Source of the DNA: CAKSFT01 sp045544615
Lineage (GTDB): Bacteria > Bacillota > Clostridia > UBA1381
DNA: 64,000 nt
Direction of reading: 5' to 3'
NCBI GenBank assembly: GCA_045544615.1
Contig: JAZPZI010000014.1
Location: forward strand, 41,483 to 105,482
The position numbers and the translations under genes were made by a program. Of the stretch, positions 43,475 through 53,261 are shown piece after piece (position 1 is the first letter of the stretch; every line of letters starts with the position of its first letter). A model generated the notes under the pieces. The model saw only the letters and a list, made by a program, of their open reading frames with translations, did no database searches and was not told the origin of the DNA.

Positions 43475-44392
43475 TTATTCCTTTATAAGTAATAAATCAT
43501 CAATGTAAACAGTCTCGCCGTTGTGCTTACCTATGTCAATGAAGAAAATCATAGGTGCTGAAGTTAAATCACCCCAGGTAAGATTTGCTTTAACCTCATA
43601 TTTTTGCCATTCGCTTGCAACCATAACGTCCTTATACGGAACATTATTCTGGTCGTTAATCTTTGCAGGATATACCGACATTGTTACAGCTCCTGAATTC
43701 GTTTTTGCCCAGAAGCTCAATATGTACTGACCGTCACCCTCGTTTAAGAGTATGTCTTTGACATTAGCCTGTATACCGGATGCTTTGCCTGCAACACCTG
43801 AAAAAGCCATCGCACCCTCACCGCTATAGACTATATCCTTCTCAGGTGAGAGAGTTGTATCAATATATCTTGCCGTCCACGGATCCACACCTTCTTCAAA
43901 ATCAGAATTAGGGATAAGTGACACGATTTTTACAACCTCGCCGGCTGAATTTGCATCAAAGTTAAATGCATTTTTATAACGTTCGTTCAGAGCAAATTTC
44001 AAAGCCTCATCATCATAATTCCATTCCACTTCAGCAGTAACAAGTTTCTGAACTGCAAATAGTGGGAAATATGTTGTACCATTTATGATAACGGCTTTTT
44101 GCGGCATTGTAATCTCTTCGTTATTTATTATCAAAACATCCGAATTGACCTTGATGCTTGCCACAGTATTTTCTCTGATCATCTCGACACTGTTTTTCTT
44201 AGCGTTCCAATGAACATCGTAAAAGAAATGCTCCATTACTTCCCTCAGAGGCAACATAACCGTATCATTTACCATAAAAGGTCGGTTTGCCAAATCGACT
44301 TTCACATCATCAATCAGCAAATTAAACTCTGCTGATGCGATAGAAGTCATAAGGCTCATCGCAACCAATATTAAACTAATAATTTTTTTCAT
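43475..44392 (-). CDS. Secreted stalk-domain and CBM-like protein
   Basis: The 305-residue protein has a signal peptide (1-21), a full 'copper amine oxidase N-terminal' stalk domain (about 24-140: RPFMVNDTVMLPLREVMEHFFYDVHW, INGTTYFPLFAVQKLV), and a CBM4/9-like beta sandwich (about 155-305: PNSDFEEGVDPWTARY, YILSFWAKTNSGAVTMS, VYIDDLLLIKE). It is probably a surface or cell-wall-associated carbohydrate-binding protein. The gene is 28 bases after the preceding secreted CBM-like gene. Confidence 0.8.
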   Translation of the reverse strand: MKKIISLILVAMSLMTSIASAEFNLLIDDVKVDLANRPFMVNDTVMLPLREVMEHFFYDVHWNAKKNSVEMIRENTVASIKVNSDVLIINNEEITMPQKAVIINGTTYFPLFAVQKLVTAEVEWNYDDEALKFALNERYKNAFNFDANSAGEVVKIVSLIPNSDFEEGVDPWTARYIDTTLSPEKDIVYSGEGAMAFSGVAGKASGIQANVKDILLNEGDGQYILSFWAKTNSGAVTMSVYPAKINDQNNVPYKDVMVASEWQKYEVKANLTWGDLTSAPMIFFIDIGKHNGETVYIDDLLLIKE

Positions 44393-44420
44393 ATAAAAGC
44401 CTCCAAGAATAATTTAATAA

Positions 44421-45716
44421 TTATCCCAATGGTACAATAGTAATGTCATCAACATAATATGTTGTGTTAGCATTATTACCATCACCAGCAGGATATAAGA
44501 ACAAGTCATTTACTGTTGCACCTACAGCATAGTTGCTAGGAATGTTAATTGTATATTCTGCCCATTCTGTCCCAATTGTTGCAGATGTACCGATTATGTT
44601 GTTTCCTGTTGTAGTAAGGTATAACGACAACTTCGGATACTGATTTGTACCTTCTGTTTTAGCCCAGAATTTAAGCTGTGCACCACTTGAAAGAGTGCTT
44701 ATTGAACCCAAAGCTTTTCTCGCAGCCATAGAGTTTATGATACCTGTTGAAGTACCTATAAATTTAGCTGAATACATACCACTGTGTGCATCTGTTGAAA
44801 GCTCTACAGGTACAGTATTTCTTCTTCCCCAGCCTTCTGCTATATAAGCAGAATCCTTTGCACGGATTTCAAATCCACCGTTGAATACATCAACACCGTC
44901 AAACAATTCGTTACTGTCACAGTACGGCATAATGTTTGAATATCCATCCCACAAGTAATTCTTAATATATGCACCTGCTGCAAGATTGGCCGGAATATCA
45001 ATTTCAGTTGTTACTTCCTTATATTCCCCATAGTTTCCTGTTGTTGTGAATGGCTTTGAATCTACATCAAGCATTTCATTTTCACTGCTGTACAAAACAC
45101 TGATAACTCTTCCGCTAACAGCACTATTAGAATTCTGCCATACTTTTGACGGAATCTTATAAGTACCGACTGCAAGAGTAGATAAATCGTCAGAAATCAT
45201 CTCAATCTTGAAGTCATCAATATCAATCTGAACAGCCTTATCAGTATAGAAAACAAACAACTGAGTAGGATTCTTAACAGGTAAACAGTAGTTATATTCA
45301 AGCCATGCGTTAGTCGCCTTGATATATGGCTTAATAAATGAATTAGATCTGTCTTTATCATGATAGATAAACATTTCTCCTGTTGCTACATTAGATCTCA
45401 TCTTAAAAGAAAGACGATAATATTTGCCAACATTTGCATCGCCAAAAGTATAAGTTTTTTGAATGGATGGTGAACCCGAAGCGTTAACATTCATATAACC
45501 AACTACGCCATCAGGACCTGCTTCGTTTTTCCATGTTGGCTGATTACCTCTTTTTGCCCAACCTTCCAAATCAGCATCAAAGTCTTCATCAGTGATTATC
45601 TGGGTTACAACATTAGGATAACTTTCCAGATAGGCGTCTCCCGGCTCAGCCGCAAAAACGTTTGCTCCTGCTGACAACATACAAAGTGTCAGCACTGCAC
45701 TTAATAATTTTTTCAT
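44421..45716 (-). CDS. Secreted protein with two CBM4/9-like modules
   Basis: The 431-residue protein has a signal peptide (1-22). Its first carbohydrate-binding-like sandwich (about 40-175) contains ITDEDFDADLEGWAKRGNQPTW and YYRLSFKMRSNVATGEMFI. A linking beta region (180-280) follows, then a second sandwich (about 285-431: FNGGFEIRAKDSAYIAEGWGRRNTVPV, LKFWAKTEGTNQYPKLSLYL, YYVDDITIVPL). No catalytic residues can be proposed. It is expected to be secreted and bind glycan. It follows the GH130 gene by 181 bases that contain hairpins. Confidence 0.78.
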   Translation of the reverse strand: MKKLLSAVLTLCMLSAGANVFAAEPGDAYLESYPNVVTQIITDEDFDADLEGWAKRGNQPTWKNEAGPDGVVGYMNVNASGSPSIQKTYTFGDANVGKYYRLSFKMRSNVATGEMFIYHDKDRSNSFIKPYIKATNAWLEYNYCLPVKNPTQLFVFYTDKAVQIDIDDFKIEMISDDLSTLAVGTYKIPSKVWQNSNSAVSGRVISVLYSSENEMLDVDSKPFTTTGNYGEYKEVTTEIDIPANLAAGAYIKNYLWDGYSNIMPYCDSNELFDGVDVFNGGFEIRAKDSAYIAEGWGRRNTVPVELSTDAHSGMYSAKFIGTSTGIINSMAARKALGSISTLSSGAQLKFWAKTEGTNQYPKLSLYLTTTGNNIIGTSATIGTEWAEYTINIPSNYAVGATVNDLFLYPAGDGNNANTTYYVDDITIVPLG

Positions 45717-45829
45717 TTTTCTTTCCTCCTAAATTTAATTTTTTTGAGATTTACCAGTTTGTTTTGGCTTCCTCTCACGTTTGAACGGAATTATAATTTT
45801 GGGGTACTTTGGTAGAAAATTATATTTCA

Positions 45830-45878
45830 CACTGCCGCCTCGGCAGTGCTTCAAAATTCTGCGACAGGTAATACGCAG
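45830..45878 (-). terminator. Paired hairpins between GH130 and the CBM-like gene
   Basis: CACTGCCG-CCT-CGGCAGTG (45830-45848) is a perfect eight-base stem, and CTGCG/CGCAG (45859-45878) forms a second smaller stem on its 5' side in the transcript. Only a short T-rich stretch follows. They may partly terminate transcription or act as RNA-processing stops. The rest of the 181-base gap is AT-rich with no gene. Confidence 0.5.
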
Positions 45879-45897
45879 ATTTTTTACAAATTTTTAT

Positions 45898-46923
45898 TTA
45901 ACCGTTATAGGGGTTTTCATTGAGCAGGAAGTCCAGCAGCTCATCAACATTACAGGTTGCAACACCGATATTTTTATCGGCTGCTCCGTAATATACATAA
46001 AGAGTACCATCAACAATGCAGTTTCCTGTCGGGAAAACGCAGCCGCCGCCCTTTGAATATATCCCTATTTTTTCAAATTCGTATTCCGGCTCCAGAATCG
46101 GTGCTTTTGTTCTTGCGATAATTTTTTCGGGGTTTTCCAGATCAAGAAGCATCGCACCAACCTTGTATGTTTTATTTGCATCAACGGCATGATAAAGCAA
46201 AAGCCAACCTTTTTCGGTTCTAAGAGGCGGGGTACTGCCTCCAAGCTTTGTTTCCCACTCGTATTCGTCCTTTGCGAACAGCTTGCTCTCGCCGTCCCAC
46301 TCAAGCAAATCATCCGAATAGGTTATCCACATTGCCGGCTCAACACAGCCATACTTTTCGCCAATCCATTCCTTTGGTCTGTGGAGCATCGCAAACTTGC
46401 CGTTAATCTTTTCCGGGAACAAGATAACATCTCTGTCATCGAGTCGTGAATCGGTAATTCTTCCCAATCTCTTGAAGTTACGGAAATCCTTTGTCATTGC
46501 CAGTGCACTGCATGCTATATTATTTTTAAGCATCAATGGTGCTTCGGGAGCAACTGGATACCTTTTTTCAAAAGGCTGGTCAGGAAGCCAATACTGTCCC
46601 GGCGGGAATGGTCTGTATGCGTAAGTAATATAATACTCATCATGGAATTTAACAATTCTCGGGTCTTCGATGCAACCTTCGTCATAGCCGGTATCTTTTG
46701 GTGACATAACAGGCTCATCGGAAACTCTTGTAAAGTTAAAGCCATCTGTACTTGTAGCCAAACCGAAATGTATTATATAATCCTTATCATTTCCTGCCGC
46801 ACGGTAAAGCATATAAAATGTACCATCCTCGTACCACACTCCCGGATTACATACACTCAGGTTTTCCCAATAATTATCGTTGGGAGACAAAATCGGCTTA
46901 TCACTGTATTTTTTTAATTTCAT
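45898..46923 (-). CDS. GH130 family glycoside phosphorylase
   Basis: The 341-residue beta-propeller enzyme shows the GH130 features more typically than its relative at 35072: SVCNPGVWYEDGTFYMLYRA (near 23-42), CIEDPRIVKF with candidate catalytic Asp87, LFPEKINGKFAMLHRP and TPPLRTEKGWLLLYHAVD. The expected reaction is phosphorolysis of a beta-mannoside to mannose-1-phosphate. There is no signal peptide. Its ATG shares one base with the stop of the binding-protein gene (TAATG), which ties its synthesis to that of the importer and suggests the imported oligosaccharide is its substrate. Confidence 0.9.
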   Translation of the reverse strand: MKLKKYSDKPILSPNDNYWENLSVCNPGVWYEDGTFYMLYRAAGNDKDYIIHFGLATSTDGFNFTRVSDEPVMSPKDTGYDEGCIEDPRIVKFHDEYYITYAYRPFPPGQYWLPDQPFEKRYPVAPEAPLMLKNNIACSALAMTKDFRNFKRLGRITDSRLDDRDVILFPEKINGKFAMLHRPKEWIGEKYGCVEPAMWITYSDDLLEWDGESKLFAKDEYEWETKLGGSTPPLRTEKGWLLLYHAVDANKTYKVGAMLLDLENPEKIIARTKAPILEPEYEFEKIGIYSKGGGCVFPTGNCIVDGTLYVYYGAADKNIGVATCNVDELLDFLLNENPYNG

Positions 46924-48425
46924 TATTTTGTTTCTCCGGCACGATTATTCAAATACTCTTTTGCCTGACGTGAAACTTCTTCAAATACCTGATCAATTCC
47001 GGCAGCTGTTAATTTTTCACGCATTTCCTTGAGTCCTGCTTCAGGATCTATTGTGCCCCAGTAAAGAGGTCTTAAATACTGCTCGGTTACACTTGAAATA
47101 GCTGTAATCTGATTCTGAACACTGGTAGAATCAAATGCAAATCCGTTATATGGATTCCACTTTGTATTCTTCATAATCTCTGCTTCGTAAGTATCGTATT
47201 CTTTCCATTCTCTCACAAAACTCTTCATAAATTCATTGTTTCTCCAACCGTAGTTTCCGGCACCGTCTGCAGTGAAACCATTGTTATCTGCTGTTACGCC
47301 TTCAGGAAGCTCGAGGTTTCCGTCTGCATTTATAACATAGTTCTTGCCTTCAATACCGTATGTAGTCAGATTGAAATATCTTTCATCAGTATTCAACAAT
47401 TCAAGCAACATAAGTGCTCTGTCAGGATTTTTAGATGAGTTACTAACAGCAACACCTGCACCGTTTGAAGAAAGTAATGTAGGATAGTTCTTTGAATATT
47501 CAATAGGTGCCCATTCAATCTTCCATTCAGGATGATTAACGTTGACTGTAGCATACAAGTCCGCAAAATTCTTCATATTGCTTACAGTAGCAGCACTTGT
47601 TCCGTTTATAAATGCATCCTTTGATGAAAGCTTGTTCATTATAACGTCTTTTGACCAATAACCTTTTTCATATCCTTCTCTCATTTTTTTCAAGAACTCA
47701 AGATATTCAGGTCTGTCATATTCAATAAATAATTCATCATAATTATCTGTTGAATAATCCCAAAGTGCAACACTTGCTGCAGGTGACCAACCAAAGTTAG
47801 AAATACTGTCTGCAACAGATGCATTAAACGGCATAATTGTTTCGTTTTGCTTTACAGCGTCGAGGTATGCAAAGAATGTATCAAGAGAATCTACCTTAGG
47901 GAGATTATACTTTTCTCTCAAATCACCTCTTACTACATAACCGTTTGGATTGACTTCAAGGAAGTTTGCAGGAACTGCGTATACTTTTCCATCATATGTA
48001 ACCTTTTCGAGGTTTTCCTTTGACAACGCTTCGTAAGTTTTTGGTGCGTATTTCGGCAAAAGTTCTGTAATATCTTTAAAACCTTTGTTCTGTGCATAGC
48101 CCTGGAAACCCATATATCCTACTGTGTAAATAAGGTCAAACGGTTCACCTGATGACAACAACATCGGATATTTCTGTGACCATTCACCCCAGGCCATCCA
48201 TCTGACTTCAAGCTCAGCATTTATGTCTTCCTTGAGCATTGTATTAACCTGAGTTAATACCTCATCGTAGTCTTCCGGTTCATCACCAATCAAATACATT
48301 ACAAGTTTTACAAATTCGTCTGTCGAACCATCAACAGATACAGGTTTGTTTGTTGTGCCACAAGCGGACAACATCAATACCATTGCCAAAAGCAATGAGA
48401 TTGCGCTTAAAATTCTTTTTTTCAT
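46923..48425 (-). CDS. Extracellular carbohydrate-binding lipoprotein of an Lpl-type ABC transporter
   Basis: The roughly 500-residue lipoprotein has a signal peptide with lipobox LSAC and a family 1 binding-protein fold of the LipO/LplA group (YLIGDEPEDYDEVLTQVNTML near the N-terminus, LSSNGAGVAVSNSSKNPDRALMLLELL in the middle). It should capture an oligosaccharide and deliver it to the two permeases encoded just upstream. I use the ATG at 48423-48425; a TTG six bases earlier is also possible. The sugar cannot be told from sequence, but the coupled GH130 gene points to a beta-mannoside. Confidence 0.9.
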   Translation of the reverse strand: MKKRILSAISLLLAMVLMLSACGTTNKPVSVDGSTDEFVKLVMYLIGDEPEDYDEVLTQVNTMLKEDINAELEVRWMAWGEWSQKYPMLLSSGEPFDLIYTVGYMGFQGYAQNKGFKDITELLPKYAPKTYEALSKENLEKVTYDGKVYAVPANFLEVNPNGYVVRGDLREKYNLPKVDSLDTFFAYLDAVKQNETIMPFNASVADSISNFGWSPAASVALWDYSTDNYDELFIEYDRPEYLEFLKKMREGYEKGYWSKDVIMNKLSSKDAFINGTSAATVSNMKNFADLYATVNVNHPEWKIEWAPIEYSKNYPTLLSSNGAGVAVSNSSKNPDRALMLLELLNTDERYFNLTTYGIEGKNYVINADGNLELPEGVTADNNGFTADGAGNYGWRNNEFMKSFVREWKEYDTYEAEIMKNTKWNPYNGFAFDSTSVQNQITAISSVTEQYLRPLYWGTIDPEAGLKEMREKLTAAGIDQVFEEVSRQAKEYLNNRAGETK

Positions 48426-48465
48426 AATCAACCTACTCCTTAACTTATTTTTTATATTTTTATAA

Positions 48466-49365
48466 TTAACCTTTCACCGAACCAACAGTTATTCCCTTTA
48501 CAAAGAATCTCTGTATGAAAGGATAGAAGAGAACTACAGGACCGATTGACAGAACTGTCATCGCAAGTTTGACAGTTTCTTTAGGCGTTTCGGTCATATC
48601 TCCGGCACCTGCCGAAGCCATAGATGCTGCAAACTCTGCATTCGACGTCATTCTATATAGCAGATATTGCAGAGGATATAATTCCTGTTTGTCGATATAC
48701 AACATGGCATTTGCCCAGTTATTCCAGTATGCTAAAGCAATAAAAAGTCCAATAGTCGCAATTGATGGCCCCATCAACGGAAGATAGATTTTCGTAAAAA
48801 TCTTAAAGTTGTTAGCACCGTCAATTTTCGCTGATTCATACAAAGCATCAGGTATTGATTTACAGAAGTTCCTCATAATCAGAATGTTGAAAACCTGTAA
48901 TGCACCGGGAATTATCAACACCCAGATGGTATTCTTCATATGCAGGTATCTTGCAACCAAAATATAATATGGTATCAATCCGCCCGAAAACAGTGTTGTG
49001 AAGTAGAAGAAAAACGAGAGTTTATTTGCATGTTTGTAGTCCTTTCTACTTAACACAAAAGCAGTCATTGCCGTTACAAAAACACCAAGTGCAGTACCGC
49101 ATGCTGTTATAAATATCGTCACCCCATATGCATTCAAAATACTTCCCGGCTTTTTCAATAGTGCCTGATATGCAGCAAGTGAGTATTCATTCGGAAAAAG
49201 AGAATACCCATTTCTGTATATTTCACCTTCAGCAGTAAACGAACCCACAACAAGCAACAAAAACGGATACAAACACATAACTGAAAACAATATGACAATT
49301 ATGTATCCAATTACATTAAGAGCTATGACATCTTTTTGGGATGATTTGATTTTATTTATTTTCAT
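48466..49365 (-). CDS. Carbohydrate ABC transporter permease, LplC/YtcP type
   Basis: The 299-residue permease has six transmembrane helices and the EAA-loop ESAKIDGANNFKIFTKIYLPLM that docks the ATPase. The C-terminal IQRFFVKGITVGSVKG is characteristic of the LplC/YtcP group. It lies 12 bases after the partner permease and 40 bases before the binding-protein gene. No ATPase gene is present in this unit. Confidence 0.93.
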   Translation of the reverse strand: MKINKIKSSQKDVIALNVIGYIIVILFSVMCLYPFLLLVVGSFTAEGEIYRNGYSLFPNEYSLAAYQALLKKPGSILNAYGVTIFITACGTALGVFVTAMTAFVLSRKDYKHANKLSFFFYFTTLFSGGLIPYYILVARYLHMKNTIWVLIIPGALQVFNILIMRNFCKSIPDALYESAKIDGANNFKIFTKIYLPLMGPSIATIGLFIALAYWNNWANAMLYIDKQELYPLQYLLYRMTSNAEFAASMASAGAGDMTETPKETVKLAMTVLSIGPVVLFYPFIQRFFVKGITVGSVKG

Positions 49366-49377
49366 AGTCGTGCCTCC

Positions 49378-50316
49378 TTAGAACAATGCATAGTCTTTTT
49401 CGTACATCTTAACAGCTTTGTTAACCAGGACTATGATAACGAAGCATAGTACAGACTGCAGGAAGCCGACCGCTGATGACATACCAATGTTCGGGCTGCT
49501 CAACAATGCACGGAAAATATATGTATCAATAATATCGGTAGACTCATAAAGCATTCCATTATTACCGATTAATTGATAGAACATGTCGAAATTGCCTCTT
49601 AATAATCTTCCTACAGACAACAATGACATAGTAATAACTGTTGGTGTCAAAAGCGGCAAAGTGATATATTTGATTCTTTGCCATACATTTGCACCATCAA
49701 TTTCTGCTGCTTCATATATCAGGGTATCCATACCAGTTATTGTGGCAAGATATATAATACTTCCATAACCGGCACCCTTCCATAGATTAGCAAAAACCAG
49801 AATATATTTCCACGCACCAACATTTGAATAAAACTGTACGGGATCCTGACCAAACTTCATCAAAAATCTATTTATGACACCTGTTTCAAAGTTCAAAAAG
49901 CTGTATGCAAAAACCGCAACAACAACCCACGAGATAAAGTTAGGCAAAATCATAACCGACTGACAAACTTTTTTTAGTTTTCTTCCACCGATTTCCGAAA
50001 GGAAAATAGCCAGTACAACTTCAAATGCGATACCCGTTACCAGGAAAACAACATTATATACGATTGTATTCTTCGTAAGTAACCATACCTTGCCGGATTC
50101 AAATAAAAACTTAAAATTATCAAATCCGCACCAAGGGCTGAAAAGCACGCCATCTGTATAGTTATAGTTTTTAAAAGCTATAATCAATCCAATCAAGGGC
50201 AGATAAGCAAATATGATGAAGTATATGACAGCCGGAGCAATCATCAGATGCAAATCTAAATTTGCAAATTTCTTTCCAGCACGTTTTTTTGTGGCAATAT
50301 CTTTTTTCGTTTTCAT
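49378..50316 (-). CDS. Carbohydrate ABC transporter permease, LplB type
   Basis: The 312-residue permease of the LplB/YtdP group has a basic cytoplasmic N-terminus, six transmembrane helices and the EAA loop EAAEIDGANVWQRIKYITLPLL. It forms a heterodimeric channel with the LplC-type partner. It is the second gene of the operon, 15 bases after the SLH-protein gene. Confidence 0.93.
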   Translation of the reverse strand: MKTKKDIATKKRAGKKFANLDLHLMIAPAVIYFIIFAYLPLIGLIIAFKNYNYTDGVLFSPWCGFDNFKFLFESGKVWLLTKNTIVYNVVFLVTGIAFEVVLAIFLSEIGGRKLKKVCQSVMILPNFISWVVVAVFAYSFLNFETGVINRFLMKFGQDPVQFYSNVGAWKYILVFANLWKGAGYGSIIYLATITGMDTLIYEAAEIDGANVWQRIKYITLPLLTPTVITMSLLSVGRLLRGNFDMFYQLIGNNGMLYESTDIIDTYIFRALLSSPNIGMSSAVGFLQSVLCFVIIVLVNKAVKMYEKDYALF

Positions 50317-50331
50317 TCTTCCGCCTCCCAG

Positions 50332-52914
50332 TTAATTTTTATATATAAACACAGAACGCAATACCTGATAATTCAAAACACAAATGACTCTGTCCGACTT
50401 TGTGTAGTGCTTATAGTCGTTAATATCCTTTACTGTTCCGATCGATATAGGATTTTTGCTTTCTTTTGTGTCATAAATTACCACAGCAGTTGAGCCGACA
50501 GAAACCTTTTTTGCTCCGGATGCAGATGCACTGTCAGGTGAAATCTGAACTATACCACTCTGCTTATTATGTGCATACCCGTCTAAAACCTTTATCTGGT
50601 CGCCAAAGCCAACCGTGCCGTATGATGAGACTACTTTTTTCGATTTATAATCATATATCTTTGCGACGTCTTCGACAATTCCGTTAGGAGCTTGCCCTAT
50701 AGCAATAATATCGCCTTCATTGATACCATTTTTCTCGGCAAAACCTTCCGGTGCATTATATTCCAATGCTGCCGCTCCACGATAGCCTGTAATCTTATCA
50801 TAGGCTTCGTCTTTGTCCTCATCATAAACCGTCTTTACAGATTCAACCATAAATGCATTTAAGGTATCTACACCTCGTTTTCTCTTTACAACAATTGCAT
50901 CCGCAATCAGCGATTCCTTATCTGTAACATATGAAATCACATTATAATATCCGTCATTAGCAAACCATGAAGAATTCTTAAGAGAATACATTTCTACATC
51001 ATTAAGCTTATCAGGATTTGTTGTTCTTCCCGTGTCGGGTATAACAAACACCTTTGTCGCACTATTGATGTTAATCTCACCCATAAACTGATTTCCTCTA
51101 TACTTTATATTGGAGTTAGTTACATCTTTTCTTAAACCCAACTCTTTATCCGGTGTATCATCAGTATCAATATGCGTTATTTCCTTTTGAGAGTTAGTCT
51201 TATAGCGAATCAACTGCGGTGTCAACAATTTGCTTTCTACTTTATTTTCTCCCTGCTTGTTTTTCCCGTCACTATAGCATAAATCACTATCTATCTTTAT
51301 CTTTTCAGCGGTCTGGAATATTTTCACAGCACCACCATCTTCTTCTGAAAAGATTCTGAACATATATGCGCCATCGTGGAGCGTGTCTGTAAATGCTGTT
51401 TTCATAAGATAACCATAACTCCAGACATTTTCCTGGAAGTTAACACCGGCAATCTTTCCGAACATATCAAGATAGAAGGTTCCTGATGCACCAAGTGAAA
51501 GCTTATCTTTATCTTTGTTAGGGTAATAATATGAAATCTTATATTCCTTGCCACCAATATTTAAAAGTGTGATTCCGTCACCGGTATAAACACTCTCGAC
51601 ATCTCCTGTTACCTTTTCGTTTGTAATTATAATCTCTATATACTTTCCGCTCGGACTTTTACAAACATTGATTACAGACCATTCAACCAAAGAAGTAAGT
51701 TTGCCTTCAGTTCCGTCCGCTTTTAACACAATAATTTTATCTTCATCATAATTATCAAAATCTATTGAACCGCCAGAATATTTAAATGCAATCGAGTTTT
51801 GCGATTTGGAATATTCCTCTACCACTCTCGATTCATACGATGATATAATTACAGTATCGTATTTACTGTCAGAATCGTGATCGAGTAATAAAACCTCACC
51901 CTCTTCAGGCACCATCAACTTTTTATCATATACAATCGCTTCGTGATTATATATGATATCCGCTCCGGATGATATCTTCGCTATTTGTCTTTTTCTTCCC
52001 TCGTAATATGTATAGCTCAGATTATCATAGTTTAATTCTTCAGCACTTAATTTCAATTCTTCAGTGTATCTTTTAAAGTCAATCGAAACAAGGGTTTCGG
52101 TATCTTTATCATAATACGCTCTTACCTTATATCCCAAAAGGTCTTCTGCATTTGTTTGTCCGACATAATATGTAACTTCATCAATATTTACACGCCCCGC
52201 AGACAGCTTCCCGCCAAAATTCAGATTTGTGATACTGTTTGCAGTAACGACTCCGGAAACCTCAACCAGGTTGAACTTGTTTTTCAATAAATTACTGCCT
52301 TCCAAAATCGAATATGAATACGAAGTGCCATCAAATGTCTTTCCCATCGAATCAATGAAAAGCGAGTTATATAACATCAATGTGAGTTGTTTGACCTGCA
52401 ATCTTTCGTCTTTTGAAAAAGAAACATTTTTTAAAAGACCAATGTCATGAGCCTGAGACAAATAGCCCTCATAAGTCCTGTTGGTTACGATAATATCATA
52501 TCCCAAAACCTGCACTAAAGCCTTTGCAGCTTCTTTATATGTGATATACTGACCGGGTCTAAAATATCCATCTGCCGGAATGTCAAGCACGCCCATACTC
52601 ATCAGTGTCAAAATTTCTTTAGCTGCAAAATCATCAGGATTAACATCCAATAATCCGGCATTGAAATCCGTACTGACATTTTTCTCCAATCTCAAAAGTC
52701 TTGTAACGATAATCGCAAAAACATCTTTTTTCACAAAGCCGTCAGCGGCAGAATAAGCGTCAACGCCATCATACACCCCCAAATCAGATAAGAGGTTCTC
52801 CGCATATCCGTATGCTTGCTCATCAACAATATCGCTTGTTTCTTTGGCGTACGATATTGCCAGAACATTCAAACTCATACATAAAACCAAAAATAAGGAC
52901 AATGTTTTTTTCAT
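50332..52914 (-). CDS. Secreted protein with N-terminal SLH domains, unknown function
   Basis: The 860-residue protein has a signal peptide (1-23) and about three SLH domains, the last ones degenerate (35-210: LLSDLGVYDGVDAYSAADGFVKK, ILTLMSMGVLDIPADGYFRPGQYITYKEAAKAL). A long beta-rich part (220-860) follows with many short strands and Lys/Asp/Tyr-rich turns. No known enzyme motif is seen. It is anchored to the cell wall and is the first gene of the transporter operon, so it may gather or organise substrate at the surface near the importer. Confidence 0.8.
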   Translation of the reverse strand: MKKTLSLFLVLCMSLNVLAISYAKETSDIVDEQAYGYAENLLSDLGVYDGVDAYSAADGFVKKDVFAIIVTRLLRLEKNVSTDFNAGLLDVNPDDFAAKEILTLMSMGVLDIPADGYFRPGQYITYKEAAKALVQVLGYDIIVTNRTYEGYLSQAHDIGLLKNVSFSKDERLQVKQLTLMLYNSLFIDSMGKTFDGTSYSYSILEGSNLLKNKFNLVEVSGVVTANSITNLNFGGKLSAGRVNIDEVTYYVGQTNAEDLLGYKVRAYYDKDTETLVSIDFKRYTEELKLSAEELNYDNLSYTYYEGRKRQIAKISSGADIIYNHEAIVYDKKLMVPEEGEVLLLDHDSDSKYDTVIISSYESRVVEEYSKSQNSIAFKYSGGSIDFDNYDEDKIIVLKADGTEGKLTSLVEWSVINVCKSPSGKYIEIIITNEKVTGDVESVYTGDGITLLNIGGKEYKISYYYPNKDKDKLSLGASGTFYLDMFGKIAGVNFQENVWSYGYLMKTAFTDTLHDGAYMFRIFSEEDGGAVKIFQTAEKIKIDSDLCYSDGKNKQGENKVESKLLTPQLIRYKTNSQKEITHIDTDDTPDKELGLRKDVTNSNIKYRGNQFMGEININSATKVFVIPDTGRTTNPDKLNDVEMYSLKNSSWFANDGYYNVISYVTDKESLIADAIVVKRKRGVDTLNAFMVESVKTVYDEDKDEAYDKITGYRGAAALEYNAPEGFAEKNGINEGDIIAIGQAPNGIVEDVAKIYDYKSKKVVSSYGTVGFGDQIKVLDGYAHNKQSGIVQISPDSASASGAKKVSVGSTAVVIYDTKESKNPISIGTVKDINDYKHYTKSDRVICVLNYQVLRSVFIYKN

Positions 52915-52966
52915 CTATTATGTCTCCTTTTCCAACTTAACTATGTGTATATAATCATACATTTAA

Positions 52967-52972
52967 ATTATA
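52967..52972 (-). promoter_or_regulatory. Likely -10 box of the SLH/Lpl/GH130 operon
   Basis: A perfect TATAAT on the minus strand sits about 50 bases upstream of the start codon. The -35 region is only TTTTTA-like. A weak -35 suits activation by a regulator such as the YesN-like protein. Confidence 0.45.
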
Positions 52973-53187
52973 ACATTCTATATTAAACTTAAAAATACAC
53001 ATTTTTTAGTAAAATAAGCATTTTTTTTGTTTTTAAATAAGTACATATCGGAACAAAATTTGATTTGAGCGCATTGAATCAATGAGACTCTTTATTAGTT
53101 TTTCTCAGCGGCCATTTTTACAAAACACAAGTCACTTTAAGGATATTGGGATTGTCCAACATCTTGTTTAAATACAAAAATTACACA

Positions 53188-53261
53188 AAAAAATTCCGAC
53201 CTGTTGCTGTTTCTAACACAGATTTCTCCGTGTCTGAACGGTAAAACAGCAACAAGGCCGG
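53188..53261 (-). terminator. Large hairpin, probable terminator of the nan-lac-gal unit
   Basis: Arms of 17-18 bases (53196-53212 and 53244-53261; CCGACCTGTTGC and its near complement) enclose a second small stem. On the minus strand the hairpin is followed by AATTTTTTTG. It lies about 130 bases after the galT stop. The 473-base gap 52915-53387 otherwise holds the downstream operon's promoter region and no gene I can support. Confidence 0.65.

Noticed and set aside
52915..53100. Catabolite-responsive (cre-like) sites before the SLH operon
   Set aside because: No stretch fits the cre consensus well enough to report by eye.
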